A DNA stretch of 64,000 nt from Roseicyclus marinus. GTDB taxonomy: Bacteria; Pseudomonadota; Alphaproteobacteria; Rhodobacterales; Rhodobacteraceae. Below the pieces are notes generated by a model. That model worked only from the letters and a program-made list of their open reading frames with translations, was not told the origin of the DNA and did no database searches. Made by a program: the position numbers and the translations under genes. Of this stretch, positions 1 through 8,732 are shown piece after piece (the stretch's first letter is position 1; each line of letters begins with the position of its first letter). The DNA lies in NCBI RefSeq assembly GCF_030163795.1, contig NZ_JASJOF010000007.1, positions 62,001 to 126,000 of the forward strand, read 5' to 3'.

Positions 1-596
1 TCGTGGAAAAGACGATGAAGGGGTTTTCGACCAGTGCCCATTTCGACAAGCTGGGGATGCGTGGATCGAACACCGCCGAACTGGTGTTCGAGGATGTCGA
101 GGTGCCCTTCGAGAATGTGCTGGGCGAGGAAGGGCGCGGCGTGCGCGTCCTGATGTCCGGCCTCGATTACGAGCGGGTCGTTCTGTCGGGTGTCAATATC
201 GGGATCATGGCGGGCTGCATGGACGAGGTGATGCCCTACATGGTGGAACGCAAGCAGTTCGGGCAGCCGGTGGGCAATTTCCAGCTGATGCAGGGCAAGA
301 TCGCGGACATGTACACGGCGCTGAACACGGCGCGGGCCTATGCCTACGAGGTCGCCAAGGCCTGTGACCGGGGCCAGGTGACGCGGCAGGATGCGGCGGC
401 CTGCGTGCTCTATGCTTCGGAAGAGGGGATGAAGGTCGCCCATCAGGCGGTGCAGGCGATGGGCGGTGCGGGGTTCCTGAACGACAGCCCCGTCAGCCGC
501 ATGTTCCGCGACGCCAAGCTGATGGAGATCGGCGCGGGCACCAGCGAGATCCGGCGGATGCTGGTGGGGCGCGAATTGATGGCGCTGATGGGCTGA
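1..596 (+). CDS. ivd: Isovaleryl-CoA dehydrogenase, C-terminal part (5' end outside window)
   Basis: FAD-dependent acyl-CoA dehydrogenase that oxidises isovaleryl-CoA to 3-methylcrotonyl-CoA in leucine breakdown. Only the last ~198 codons are visible; the reading frame is open at the left edge. The beta domain end (FSTSAHFDKLGMRGSNTAEL) and the C-terminal helical domain are present. GLDYERVVLSG matches the segment that holds the catalytic Glu in isovaleryl-CoA dehydrogenases (the LDLER motif of the human enzyme), and MEIGAGTSEIRRM is the usual C-terminal signature. Assignment to isovaleryl rather than another short-chain substrate also rests on the following mccB, mccA, HMG-CoA lyase and hydratase genes, which complete the same pathway. 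Confidence 0.93.
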   Translation, partial: VEKTMKGFSTSAHFDKLGMRGSNTAELVFEDVEVPFENVLGEEGRGVRVLMSGLDYERVVLSGVNIGIMAGCMDEVMPYMVERKQFGQPVGNFQLMQGKIADMYTALNTARAYAYEVAKACDRGQVTRQDAAACVLYASEEGMKVAHQAVQAMGGAGFLNDSPVSRMFRDAKLMEIGAGTSEIRRMLVGRELMALMG

Positions 597-675
597 TGGG
601 CCGGGGCGGGCACAGGCGGGGATCTGGCGGCATGCGGCGCGCGATCCTTGGGCCGTGGCCTGTCGTCGGGGTGGT

Positions 676-738
676 TGGGGGCTCTGCCCCCGCGGCTATG
701 CCGCTCCCCCGGAGTTTTCTTGCCAAGATGAAGGGGGG
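676..738 (+). repeat. Dispersed intergenic repeat, copy 1
   Basis: Contains the hairpin GGGGGC-TCT-GCCCCC, a second small hairpin GCGGC-TAT-GCCGC, then CCCCCGGAGTTTTCTTGCC and AAGATGAAGGGGG. The same layout recurs at 7603-7660, 37875-37938 and 49074-49128, with divergent or inverted forms at 3266-3320, 13205-13245 and 49141-49185. It fills the 178-base gap between ivd and the next gene, in which I see nothing else. A transcription-ending or mRNA-stabilising role is possible but unproven. Confidence 0.8.
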
Positions 739-774
739 GCTGCGGGATGCGGTCCGGACCTTGGGCGGGCTGGC

Positions 775-1059
775 ATGATGCGGGGCATCGCCCTGCCGCT
801 GTCGGCGCTGGTGGCCGTGGCCGCGGCGCTGGGTCTATTGGTCGGGATGCGGGCCGTGCCGCCCACGGAAACCGAGATCATTCTGGAGGCTGCGGCTCGC
901 TACGTGGCCGAAACGGGCGGGGCGGCGACCGAATGCGCGGGGCGGCCTGCGCCGGTTGCGGGGGTGCGGCTGGTCGTGACCTGCGGGGCGGATTGGGCGC
1001 TGGCGGTGGATGAGTGGGGGCGGCCCGTCGTCCTGCCTGCGGTGGAGCCGGGGACATGA
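775..1059 (+). CDS. Small membrane-anchored protein of unknown function
   Basis: A 94-residue protein not recognised as a known family. Residues ~4-25 form a hydrophobic segment (LPLSALVAVAAALGLLVGM) that looks like an uncleaved anchor or signal peptide; the rest is a short periplasmic-type domain with two cysteines (in TECAG and VVTCG) that could form a disulfide. Two adjacent ATG codons (775 and 778) precede it. The longer reading frame upstream is just the translated repeat and was left out. The stop overlaps the start of the next gene (ATGA), so the two are probably translated together and sit inside the leucine-degradation operon. Confidence 0.6.
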   Translation: MMRGIALPLSALVAVAAALGLLVGMRAVPPTETEIILEAAARYVAETGGAATECAGRPAPVAGVRLVVTCGADWALAVDEWGRPVVLPAVEPGT

Positions 1060-1625
1060 GGGGCCTTGTGCTGATCGTGGCAATTGCCTGGGCCGGGCCG
1101 GTGGCGGCAGAGGATTTCGAGACCTGTTTTTCGCGCGCCATCGCGCATTTCGAGATGGGATTTGCCCGGACCGGCCCGGCCGCTGCCATTGAGGATTACG
1201 CATTGGTGACGCGGGACCGGGTGCATCATTGCGGGTCGCTGGCCATCGTGGCCTGCGATCGGGGCGAGGCGCCGCAGGCCTGCCAGAGGCAGCTTGCGTC
1301 CGAGCAGCGGGCGTTGCGTGACAGGGTTCTGGCAGGCTTGCCTGCGCCGGAGCAGGTGCCCGCGCCCGAGGTTCTGGCGGGGCTTTACCCGCAACTGTGG
1401 GACGTGGCGCACGGGTCCTCGGCGGGGGATGATTGCGCGGGGGCCGATGATCCGGTGGCGGCCTGGTGCGAGACGCATGAGGCGCGGTTGAAGCTGACCG
1501 AGGCGGTGGCGCTGTGGCAGGTCGCGCGGTTGATGGGTGTGGCGGGTGCGGCCGCGGATCTGGGTTGGGTCGCGGAGGCAATGCCGTTCCGGCCCGTGGC
1601 GCGGCCCGAGGGGGAGGGACGATGA
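1056..1625 (+). CDS. Secreted cysteine-containing protein of unknown function
   Basis: A 189-residue protein with a clear cleavable signal peptide ([18 protein letters not shown], then EDFETC). The mature part holds six cysteines in FETCF, HHCGS, VACDR, QACQR, DDCAG and AWCET, consistent with up to three disulfides in the periplasm. No catalytic motif is recognised. It overlaps the preceding small gene by four bases and its stop overlaps the mccB start (ATGA at 1622), so it is embedded in the leucine operon. Why an exported protein is co-transcribed with cytoplasmic acyl-CoA enzymes is not evident from the sequence. Confidence 0.65.
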   Translation: MRGLVLIVAIAWAGPVAAEDFETCFSRAIAHFEMGFARTGPAAAIEDYALVTRDRVHHCGSLAIVACDRGEAPQACQRQLASEQRALRDRVLAGLPAPEQVPAPEVLAGLYPQLWDVAHGSSAGDDCAGADDPVAAWCETHEARLKLTEAVALWQVARLMGVAGAAADLGWVAEAMPFRPVARPEGEGR

Positions 1626-3247
1626 GGCTCAAATCGCAATTCATCGCGGGATCTGAGGAGGCGCGGGCCAATCGGGCGGCGCATCTGGCTGCGCTGGCCG
1701 AGATCGCAGAGGCCGCGGAACTGGCGGCTTCGGGCGGCGGCGCGAAGGCGCGGGAGCGGCATGTGTCGCGCGGCAAGATGCTGCCGCGGGATCGGGTCGC
1801 GAACCTTCTCGACCCCGGTTCCCCGTTTCTCGAGGTCGGGGCGCTGGCCGGTCACGGGTTGTACGAGGGTGCCGCGCCCTGCGGCGGGGTGATCGCGGGC
1901 GTGGGCCTGGTCGAGGGGCGGCAGGTCATGGTCGTGTGTAATGATGCGACGGTGAAAGGCGGCACCTATTACCCGATCACCGTGAAAAAGCACCTGCGCG
2001 CGCAGGAGATCGCGGAAGAGAACCGGTTGCCTTGCGTCTATCTGGTGGACAGCGGCGGCGCGAACCTGCCCAACCAGGACGAGGTTTTTCCCGACCGGGA
2101 TCATTTTGGACGCATTTTCTACAACCAGGCGCGGATGTCGGCCAAGGGGATCGCGCAGATCGCGGTCGTGATGGGGTCCTGCACCGCCGGTGGGGCCTAT
2201 GTGCCCGCGATGTCGGATGTGTCGATCATCGTGAAGGAACAGGGCACGATTTTCCTGGCGGGACCGCCCTTGGTGAAGGCGGCGACGGGGGAGGTCGTGA
2301 GCGCCGAGGACCTTGGTGGCGGCGATGTGCATACGCGCCTGTCCGGGGTGGCGGATTACCTTGCCGAGGATGATGGGCATGCGCTGGCGCTGGCGCGCAG
2401 GGCCGTCAGGTCGTTGGGCGGGGGAGAGGTGGGCAGATTGCCGGCAGGGGTGGGCAGATTGCCCACCCTACGGGGTCGCGCGCCTGCTTATGATCCGGAG
2501 GAGTTGCTGGGGGTGGTGCCTGCGTCGCTGACCACGCCCTATGACATCCGCGAGGTGATCGCGCGGATCGTGGACGAGAGTTGGTTCGACGAGTTCAAGC
2601 CGCGCTTCGGCGAGAGCATCGTGACCGGCTTTGCGCAGGTCATGGGAATTGATGTCGGGATCGTCGCCAATAATGGCGTGCTGTTCTCGGAGAGTGCGCA
2701 GAAGGCGGCGCATTTCGTGGAATTGTGCTCGCAGCGGCGCATCCCCTTGGTGTTCTTGCAAAACATCACCGGCTTCATGGTGGGGCGCAAATACGAGAAC
2801 GAAGGCATCGCGCGGCATGGGGCCAAGATGGTGACGGCGGTGGCCACGACCGCTGTGCCCAAGGTGACCATGTTGGTAGGGGGCAGTTTCGGGGCCGGGA
2901 ATTACGGGATGGCGGGGCGCGCCTATAGCCCGCGGTTCCTGTGGTCCTGGCCCAATTCCCGCATCTCGGTGATGGGCGGGGCGCAGGCGGCGGGGGTGCT
3001 CGCCACCGTCAAGCGCGAGGCGATGGAGCGGGCCGGGCAGGATTGGCCGGCGGAGGCGGAAGCCGAATTCAAGCGCCCCACGATCGAGATGTTCGAGCGG
3101 CAGTCGCATCCGCTTTATGCCTCGGCACGGCTTTGGGATGACGGGGTGGTCGACCCGCGCAAATCGCGCGAGGTGTTGGGGCTTTCGCTTGCGGCGGCGT
3201 TGAATGCGCCGGTGGAGGAGACGCGCTTTGGCCTGTTCCGGATGTGA
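1622..3247 (+). CDS. mccB: Methylcrotonoyl-CoA carboxylase, carboxyltransferase (beta) subunit
   Basis: 541 residues. Transfers carboxyl from biotin to 3-methylcrotonyl-CoA to give 3-methylglutaconyl-CoA. Crotonase-like carboxyltransferase N half ([17 protein letters not shown], oxyanion-forming glycines; [21 protein letters not shown], typical of MCC rather than propionyl-CoA carboxylase) and C half ([56 protein letters not shown]). The linker between the halves, about residues 269-283, contains two direct repeats of VGRLP. These are encoded by a palindromic repeat (2428-2467) of a kind otherwise seen between genes, so the linker looks longer and different from the usual one. The ATG at 1622 overlaps the stop of the previous gene. 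Confidence 0.96.
   Translation: MRLKSQFIAGSEEARANRAAHLAALAEIAEAAELAASGGGAKARERHVSRGKMLPRDRVANLLDPGSPFLEVGALAGHGLYEGAAPCGGVIAGVGLVEGRQVMVVCNDATVKGGTYYPITVKKHLRAQEIAEENRLPCVYLVDSGGANLPNQDEVFPDRDHFGRIFYNQARMSAKGIAQIAVVMGSCTAGGAYVPAMSDVSIIVKEQGTIFLAGPPLVKAATGEVVSAEDLGGGDVHTRLSGVADYLAEDDGHALALARRAVRSLGGGEVGRLPAGVGRLPTLRGRAPAYDPEELLGVVPASLTTPYDIREVIARIVDESWFDEFKPRFGESIVTGFAQVMGIDVGIVANNGVLFSESAQKAAHFVELCSQRRIPLVFLQNITGFMVGRKYENEGIARHGAKMVTAVATTAVPKVTMLVGGSFGAGNYGMAGRAYSPRFLWSWPNSRISVMGGAQAAGVLATVKREAMERAGQDWPAEAEAEFKRPTIEMFERQSHPLYASARLWDDGVVDPRKSREVLGLSLAAALNAPVEETRFGLFRM
2428..2467. repeat. Palindromic repeat inside mccB (GGTGGGCA...TGCCCACC family)
   Basis: A 13-base unit GGTGGGCAGATTG occurs twice (2428-2440 and 2449-2461). 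The second copy continues into a perfect inverted repeat, GGTGGGCA-GAT-TGCCCACC (2449-2467), followed by CTACGG. The same 8-base arms occur in the bhcC-bhcB gap (51439-51458). It lies in frame within the interdomain linker of mccB. Confidence 0.75.
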
Positions 3248-3265
3248 CGGAGGGCTCGGGAGGGA

Positions 3266-3320
3266 GCGAGGGGCGCGGCCCCTCGCGCTCCCCGCCGTAT
3301 TTTCGGGAAGATGAAGGGGA
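3266..3320 (+). repeat. Dispersed intergenic repeat, divergent copy 2
   Basis: Hairpin GAGGGGC-GCG-GCCCCTC followed by GCGCTCCCCGCCGTATTTTC and GGGAAGATGAAGGGG. It has the same order of elements as copy 1 with altered bases. It fills most of the 94-base gap between mccB and mccA. Confidence 0.6.
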
Positions 3321-3341
3321 TGGATCGGTGAGGGCTGGGTT

Positions 3342-5297
3342 ATGTTTCGCAAGATCCTGATCGCGAACCGGGGCGAGATCGCTTGTCGCGTGATCGAGAC
3401 CTGCCGCAAGATGGGGGTGGGGACGGTCGCCGTCTATTCCGATGCGGATGCGGGCGCACGCCATGTGGCGATGGCCGACGAGGCCGAGCGGATCGGCGGC
3501 CCCAAGCCATCCGACAGCTACCTGAGGGGGGATGCGATCATCGCCGCCGCCCGTGCGACGGGCGCGGAGGCGATCCATCCGGGCTACGGCTTTCTGTCGG
3601 AAAACCCCGATTTCGTGGAGGCGGTGGCGGCGGCGGGTCTGATCTTCATCGGGCCCTCGGCCAGCGCGATCCGGGCGATGGGCCTCAAGGATGCGGCCAA
3701 GGCGTTGATGGAGAAAGCGGGCGTTCCTGTCGTGCCGGGCTATCACGGAGCCAATCAGGACCCCGAGCATCTGGCGGGGGCGGCGGAGACCATCGGCTAC
3801 CCGGTCTTGATCAAGGCCGTTGCCGGCGGTGGCGGCAAGGGGATGCGGCGGGTCGAGCGCGCTGAGGATTTCATGGATGCGCTGGAGAGTGCGAAGGGGG
3901 AGGCCGCGACGGCCTTTGGGAACGCGGCCGTGCTGATCGAGAAATACGTCGAGAAGCCGCGCCATATCGAGGTGCAGGTCTTTGGTGACGGCACGCGGGC
4001 GGTGCATCTGTTCGAGCGGGATTGTTCGCTGCAACGGCGGCACCAGAAGGTGATCGAGGAGGCCCCGGCCCCGGGCATGACGGACGCGATGCGCGCGGCC
4101 ATGGGACAGGCCGCAGTGCGCGCGGCCGAGGCCATCGGCTATGCGGGCGCGGGCACGGTCGAGTTCATCGTGGACGGGTCACGCGGGCTGCGCCCGGATG
4201 GGTTCTGGTTCATGGAGATGAACACGCGGTTGCAGGTCGAACATCCCGTGACCGAGGCGATTACCGGGGTCGATCTGGTCGAATGGCAATTGCGGGTGGC
4301 CGCCGGCGCGGCGCTGCCCTGCGGGCAGGAGGATCTGGCGATCACGGGCCATGCCTTCGAGGCGCGGCTTTACGCCGAGGATGTGCCGAAAGGTTTCCTT
4401 CCCGCGACAGGGCGGTTGACGCATCTGCGGTTTCCCGAAGGTGCGCGGGCCGATACCGGCGTCAGGGCAGGCGACGAGATCTCGCCGTGGTACGATCCGA
4501 TGATCGCCAAGATCATCGTGCATGGTCCGACGCGGGATGTGGCGCTGCGTAAGCTGGAACAGGCGCTGGCGCGGACCGAAGTGGCAGGGTCGGTGACGAA
4601 CCTCGCCTTTTTGCGGCGTCTGGCGGGGCACAGTGATTTTGCCGCTGGCGATGTCGATACCGGGCTGATCGCGCGCGATCTGGAGGCATTGGCGGCCGTG
4701 CCTGTCGCGTCGTCGCGGATCATGGCCGTGGCGGCTTTGGCCGCGCTGGGACTAGATGCGGAGCAGGGGGCAGTTTCTGGCTTCACCCTTTGGGCGCCGC
4801 TGAGGCGGCAGGTGGTGCTGGACCATGAGGGGGAGGCCGTTCCGGCCGTCGTGGAGGTGCAGCCGGGCGGGCGGTTCCGGGTCGAGGTGGGCGACGCGGC
4901 CCACGAGGTGCTGCGCGAGGGCGCAAGGTGGCGCATCGACGGGGCCCCCATGTCCGCCGAGGTGGTCGTGACGGGGGGCGAGGCGATCGTCTTCGCAGGC
5001 GATGCCCATGGGTTCGAGATCGTCGATCCGCTGGCGGTTGCCGCTGGCGCGGGAGCAGCGTCGGGCGTGATCGAGGCCCCGATGCCGGGGCTGGTCAAGG
5101 CGATCTTCGTGGCACCCGGCGACAGGGTCGCGGTGGGCGACCGGCTGGCCGTTCTGGAAGCGATGAAGATGGAGCATTCCCTGACCGCGGGACGGGACGG
5201 ATTGGTGGCGGAGGTTCCCGTCGCGGTCGGTGCGCAGGTCGAAGCGGGGGCGGCGTTGATCGTGCTGGCGGATGAGGAAGCGGAGGGCGGCGCATGA
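3342..5297 (+). CDS. mccA: Methylcrotonoyl-CoA carboxylase, biotin carboxylase/BCCP (alpha) subunit
   Basis: 651 residues, normal for the family. Carboxylates its own biotin with ATP and bicarbonate and passes the carboxyl group to MccB. Biotin carboxylase N-domain begins at FRKILIANRGEIACRVI; the ATP-grasp glycine loop is KAVAGGGGKGMRRV (~160-173); EMNTRLQVEHPVTE (~287-300) is the active-site segment with the conserved Arg. The C-terminal biotinyl domain has EAMKMEH with the biotin-accepting lysine at residue 609. It overlaps the next gene by four bases (ATGA at 5294). Confidence 0.97.
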   Translation: MFRKILIANRGEIACRVIETCRKMGVGTVAVYSDADAGARHVAMADEAERIGGPKPSDSYLRGDAIIAAARATGAEAIHPGYGFLSENPDFVEAVAAAGLIFIGPSASAIRAMGLKDAAKALMEKAGVPVVPGYHGANQDPEHLAGAAETIGYPVLIKAVAGGGGKGMRRVERAEDFMDALESAKGEAATAFGNAAVLIEKYVEKPRHIEVQVFGDGTRAVHLFERDCSLQRRHQKVIEEAPAPGMTDAMRAAMGQAAVRAAEAIGYAGAGTVEFIVDGSRGLRPDGFWFMEMNTRLQVEHPVTEAITGVDLVEWQLRVAAGAALPCGQEDLAITGHAFEARLYAEDVPKGFLPATGRLTHLRFPEGARADTGVRAGDEISPWYDPMIAKIIVHGPTRDVALRKLEQALARTEVAGSVTNLAFLRRLAGHSDFAAGDVDTGLIARDLEALAAVPVASSRIMAVAALAALGLDAEQGAVSGFTLWAPLRRQVVLDHEGEAVPAVVEVQPGGRFRVEVGDAAHEVLREGARWRIDGAPMSAEVVVTGGEAIVFAGDAHGFEIVDPLAVAAGAGAASGVIEAPMPGLVKAIFVAPGDRVAVGDRLAVLEAMKMEHSLTAGRDGLVAEVPVAVGAQVEAGAALIVLADEEAEGGA

Positions 5298-5956
5298 TCG
5301 TGCTGCATCACGTGCCTTGGGGCCGGTCGTTCCGGGTACTTTGGCTCTTGTGCGAGATGGGAATGCCGCCTGACGAGATCATCCGCTACCGGATCGGGGA
5401 TCGGGCGATGCGGGAGGCGGCGTTGATGGGCGTCTCGCCCGCAGGCCGCATCCCGGCGCTGGAGATCGACGGCATCACGATCTTCGAGAGTGGGGCCATC
5501 GTGCAATACCTGTGCGAGACGCGGGCGGGGCATGGGTTCGGGCGGTTGCCCGGCGATCCGGAGCGGGTCCGGTTCCTTGAAGCCATCGGATTTGCCGAAA
5601 CGCAAGCGAGCCTGATCGAGCAGTTGAACCTGAACCACCTGTTCTTGCGGCCGCCGGCGAAGCCATCGCCCACTGTGGTCAAGCTCAACACGCTGAGGCT
5701 GGCGGACACGCTGCGCGCGCTGGAGGGGATGCTGGCGGGCGATTACCTTTTGCCCGCGGGGTTTTCGGGGGCGGATGCGATGCTGGGCTTCAACCTGTTC
5801 GCCGCGCCTTTCTATGTGCGGATGGAGCCTTATCCGAAGCTTCGGGCCTATTGGCAGAGGTTGCAGGCGCGGCCCGCGTTTCGGCAGGCGGCGGAGATCG
5901 AAGGGCCGCAGACCTTCTATGCGCGGGAGTTCTACGAGGTGCCGGCGGGTGGGTAA
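5294..5956 (+). CDS. Glutathione S-transferase family protein
   Basis: 220 residues with the two-domain GST layout: a thioredoxin-like N-domain (IVLHHVPWGRSFRVLWLLCEMG, then the cis-Pro segment GRIPALEIDG and ESGAIVQYLCE, the glutathione-binding ES motif) and an all-helical C-domain ending in YPKLRAYWQRLQARPAFRQA. The substrate cannot be told from sequence. It is translationally coupled to mccA upstream and to the HMG-CoA lyase gene downstream, whose GTG start lies inside this gene. That suggests a role tied to leucine catabolism, perhaps removing reactive acyl or electrophilic by-products; this is inference. Confidence 0.88.
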   Translation: MIVLHHVPWGRSFRVLWLLCEMGMPPDEIIRYRIGDRAMREAALMGVSPAGRIPALEIDGITIFESGAIVQYLCETRAGHGFGRLPGDPERVRFLEAIGFAETQASLIEQLNLNHLFLRPPAKPSPTVVKLNTLRLADTLRALEGMLAGDYLLPAGFSGADAMLGFNLFAAPFYVRMEPYPKLRAYWQRLQARPAFRQAAEIEGPQTFYAREFYEVPAGG

Positions 5957-6809
5957 GGGCGTCGAGATCTTCGAAGTCGGCCCCCGCGACGGGTTGCAGA
6001 ACGAGAAGCGGTTGATCCCGGCTGCCGAAAAGATCGCGCTGGTCGATGCCTTGTCGGCCTGTGGCTTTCGACGCATCGAGGTGACGAGTTTCGTGAGCCC
6101 CAGATGGGTGCCGCAGATGGCCGATGCGGCCGAGGTGATGGCGGGCATCGCGCGGGTGCCGGGGGTGCGCTACGCGGCCCTTGCGCCGAACCTGAAGGGG
6201 TTCGAGGCGTCGGTGGCGGCGGGTGTGGACGAGGTCGCCATTTTCGGTGCCGCCTCGGAAGGGTTCTCGAAAGCCAATATCAACGCGAGCATTGCCGAAA
6301 GCCTTGAGCGGTTCCGCCCGGTGGCGGAGGCGGCGCGCGCCATCGGCCTGCCTGTCCGGGGGTATGTGAGTTGTGTCACCGATTGCCCCTATGACGGGCC
6401 GGTGGCGCCCGGTGCGGTTGCGCGGGTCGCAGGCGCGCTGTTCGAGATGGGCTGTTACGAGGTGTCGCTGGGCGACACGATCGGCGCTGGGCGGCCCGAG
6501 AGCGTGGCGGCCATGCTGGCGGCGGTGACGGAGGTTGTGCCGGTGACGAAGCTTGCAGGGCATTTCCATGATACCGGCGGCAGGGCGCTTGCGAATATCG
6601 ATGCGTCGCTGGAGGCCGGTGTGCGGGTTTTCGATGCCGCCGTGGGCGGTCTTGGCGGCTGTCCCTATGCGCCGGGGGCTGCGGGCAATGTCGCGACCGA
6701 GGCCGTGGCGCGGCATCTGGCGGCGCGCGGATACGAGACGGGGCTGGATCTGGCCGCCATCGAGGCGGCAGTGGCGATGGCACGGGGGATGCGCGATGGA
6801 AACGCTTGA
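5949..6809 (+). CDS. mvaB: Hydroxymethylglutaryl-CoA lyase
   Basis: 286 residues. Cleaves HMG-CoA to acetyl-CoA and acetoacetate, the last step of leucine degradation. The DRE-TIM metallolyase start EVGPRDGLQNE gives the metal/substrate-binding Arg-Asp. SLGDTIGAG, the metal-binding HFHDTGG and the active-site loop GGLGGCPYAPGAAGN with its conserved Cys are all present. The chosen start is GTG at 5949, eight bases before the end of the GST gene; the longer reading frame upstream only reads through that gene in another frame. Its 3' end overlaps the hydratase gene by 14 bases. Confidence 0.95.
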   Translation: MGKGVEIFEVGPRDGLQNEKRLIPAAEKIALVDALSACGFRRIEVTSFVSPRWVPQMADAAEVMAGIARVPGVRYAALAPNLKGFEASVAAGVDEVAIFGAASEGFSKANINASIAESLERFRPVAEAARAIGLPVRGYVSCVTDCPYDGPVAPGAVARVAGALFEMGCYEVSLGDTIGAGRPESVAAMLAAVTEVVPVTKLAGHFHDTGGRALANIDASLEAGVRVFDAAVGGLGGCPYAPGAAGNVATEAVARHLAARGYETGLDLAAIEAAVAMARGMRDGNA

Positions 6810-7575
6810 GCTGCAGGTCGACGCGCGCGGTGTGGCTTGGCTGCGGCTGAACCGACCCGACAAGCACAACGCGATGGATGCCGCGATGATCGCGGAACTG
6901 ACCGAGATGGCCGCGCGGTTGGGGCGCGATCCGGCGGTGCGGGTCGTGGTGTTGACGGGCAATGGGCGGTCGTTTTGTGCAGGCGGCGATCTGGGCTGGA
7001 TGCAGGCGCAGATGGCCGCCGATGCCGCGACCCGCGCGCGGGAGGCCGGTGCCTTGGCCGCGATGCTCGGCGCGCTCGATGCGATGCCCAAGCCCCTGAT
7101 CGGGCGGGTGCAGGGGCAGGCCTTTGGCGGCGGCGTGGGGTTGATGAGCGTTTGCGACGTGGCCATCGGGGTTTCAGGGACGAAGATCGGATTGACCGAG
7201 GTGCGGCTGGGCCTGATCCCCGCCACGATCGGTCCCTACGCGGTGGCCCGCATGGGGGCGGCGCGGGCGCGGCGGGTGTTTTTCTCGGGCCGTGTCTTTG
7301 ACGCGGCGGAGGCGGTGGACCTGGGTTTGCTGGCGCGCGTTGTGACGGCGGAGGATCTGGACGCGGCCATCGAGGCCGAGATCGCGCCCTATCTGGTGGC
7401 GGCCCCGGGTGCCGTGGCAGAAGGAAAACGGCTGGTCGCGGATCTGGCGGGCGGGGCGGATGCGGCGCAGGTGGCGATGAGCATCGAGGCGCTGGTGGCG
7501 CGCTGGGAAAGCGCCGAAAGCGCCGAAGGCATCGCCGCGTTTTTCGAGAAGCGGAAAGCGCGTTGGGTGGAATGA
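6796..7575 (+). CDS. liuC: Enoyl-CoA hydratase, probable methylglutaconyl-CoA hydratase
   Basis: 259 residues, crotonase family. Oxyanion-hole segments are GRSFCAGGDLGWM and FGGGVGLMSVCDVAI, and TEVRLGLIPATI carries the glutamate expected in AUH-type hydratases. Converting 3-methylglutaconyl-CoA to HMG-CoA is the one step otherwise missing between MccAB and the lyase, and gene position supports that call. Within the crotonase family sequence alone cannot exclude another enoyl-CoA substrate. The ATG at 6796 lies inside the end of mvaB, indicating coupled translation. Confidence 0.9.
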   Translation: METLELQVDARGVAWLRLNRPDKHNAMDAAMIAELTEMAARLGRDPAVRVVVLTGNGRSFCAGGDLGWMQAQMAADAATRAREAGALAAMLGALDAMPKPLIGRVQGQAFGGGVGLMSVCDVAIGVSGTKIGLTEVRLGLIPATIGPYAVARMGAARARRVFFSGRVFDAAEAVDLGLLARVVTAEDLDAAIEAEIAPYLVAAPGAVAEGKRLVADLAGGADAAQVAMSIEALVARWESAESAEGIAAFFEKRKARWVE

Positions 7576-7602
7576 AAGCCTGCGAATTTTCTGATGAAAA
7601 TT

Positions 7603-7660
7603 TGGGGGGCTCTGCCCCCGGCTTGCAGCCTCCCCCGGAGTTTTTGGGCCAAGATGAAGG
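7603..7660 (+). repeat. Dispersed intergenic repeat, copy 3
   Basis: GGGGGGC-TCT-GCCCCC hairpin, a short variable arm (GGCTTGCAGCC, itself able to fold), CCCCCGGAGTTTTTGGGCC and AAGATGAAGG. It ends 12 bases before the start codon at 7673, so the GAAGGAAAGGA just after the repeat may serve as the ribosome-binding site of the next gene. Confidence 0.8.
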
Positions 7661-7672
7661 AAAGGATGCGCG

Positions 7673-8650
7673 ATGAAGGCGGTCTGGTATGAGCGGTTCG
7701 GGCCTGCGGAGGAGGTTCTGACGCTGGGCGAGATGCAAGATCCGGTGGCGGGGCCGGGGGAGGTATTGGTCCGGCTCAAGGCATCGGGGGTGAATCCGTC
7801 GGATGTGAAGCTGCGTGCAGGTGCGCGGGCAGGTGCGGTCATGGCCTATCCGCGTATCGTCCCGCATTCGGATGGGGCGGGCGTGATCGAAGCCGTGGGG
7901 GCGGGTGTCGATCCGGCCCGTGTCGGTGAGCGGGTCTGGATCTGGAATGCGGGCTGGCAGCGGGCGATGGGAACGGCGGCGGAGCATGTCGCCTTGCCTG
8001 CCGAGCAGGCGGTGCGCTTGCCCGATGGGGTGGGGTTTGCGGAAGGGGCCTGTTTTGGCATCCCCGCGATGACGGCCTGGTACGCGGTGATGGGCGACGG
8101 GCCGGTCGCCGGGCAGACCATCCTTGTCACCGGCGGGGCGGGCAGCGTGGGGCGCTATGCCGTTCAGATGGCGCGCGCCGCAGGGGCGCGGGTGATCGCG
8201 ACGGTTTCCTCGGCGGAAAAGGGCGCGCATTCGACTGCGGACGAGTGGATCAACTACCGTGACACCGATGTGGCGGGCGCGGTGATGGATCTGACCGGCG
8301 GGGCCGGGGTGGACCGGATCGTCGACGTGGACTTCGGAGCGAACCAGGCCACGGATCTGGCGCTGGTCAAGCCCGGGGGCGTGATCGCGGCCTATGCGAG
8401 TGCGGCCGAGATGCTGCCGCGCCTCGAATTCTATCCTTTCATGTTCAAGAATGTTCGGCTGCACATGCTGATCGTCTACCAGTTGGCCGGCGAAAAGCGC
8501 CGGGCGGGCGAGCGGCAATTGACCGAGTGGCTGGAGGCTGGCGTTTTGTCCCATGCCGTTGTTCGGGGCGGTGGCCTGTCCGATTGCGCGGCGGCGCATG
8601 ACATGGTCGCGCAGGGTGCGAAACTGGGCACGGTAGTGCTGGACATCTGA
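7673..8650 (+). CDS. NADPH:quinone reductase-like MDR oxidoreductase
   Basis: 325 residues, zinc-independent quinone oxidoreductase branch of the medium-chain dehydrogenase/reductases. An N-terminal GroES-like domain (GEVLVRLKASGVNPSDVKLR; PRIVPHSDGAGVIEAVG) is followed by a Rossmann domain with the nucleotide loop ILVTGGAGSVGRYAVQMARAAG and the quinone-reductase style GADRIVDVDFG-like segment GVDRIVDVDFG. No structural-zinc cysteine cluster is seen. It lies downstream of liuC with a repeat between them, so it may be a separate transcription unit. The natural substrate is unknown. Confidence 0.88.
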   Translation: MKAVWYERFGPAEEVLTLGEMQDPVAGPGEVLVRLKASGVNPSDVKLRAGARAGAVMAYPRIVPHSDGAGVIEAVGAGVDPARVGERVWIWNAGWQRAMGTAAEHVALPAEQAVRLPDGVGFAEGACFGIPAMTAWYAVMGDGPVAGQTILVTGGAGSVGRYAVQMARAAGARVIATVSSAEKGAHSTADEWINYRDTDVAGAVMDLTGGAGVDRIVDVDFGANQATDLALVKPGGVIAAYASAAEMLPRLEFYPFMFKNVRLHMLIVYQLAGEKRRAGERQLTEWLEAGVLSHAVVRGGGLSDCAAAHDMVAQGAKLGTVVLDI

Positions 8651-8732
8651 CCGGGCGGGCGTGCTAGCCTGCACAATGGGGGGCATATCGCGGCGGGGAG
8701 GCCGCAGGGCCCGCGCAGGGGAGGATGTCGCG

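Noticed and set aside
7507-7530. 24-base string identical to 26620-26643 in nuoL (codes ESAESAEG in both)
   Set aside because: Simple alternating Glu-Ser-Ala codons in the same preferred codon choice can arise by chance; no palindrome or wider similarity around it.
8661-8732. Longer N terminus for the acyl-CoA ligase
   Set aside because: The added residues are Arg/Gly-rich and unlike the family; a good ribosome-binding site precedes ATG 8733.
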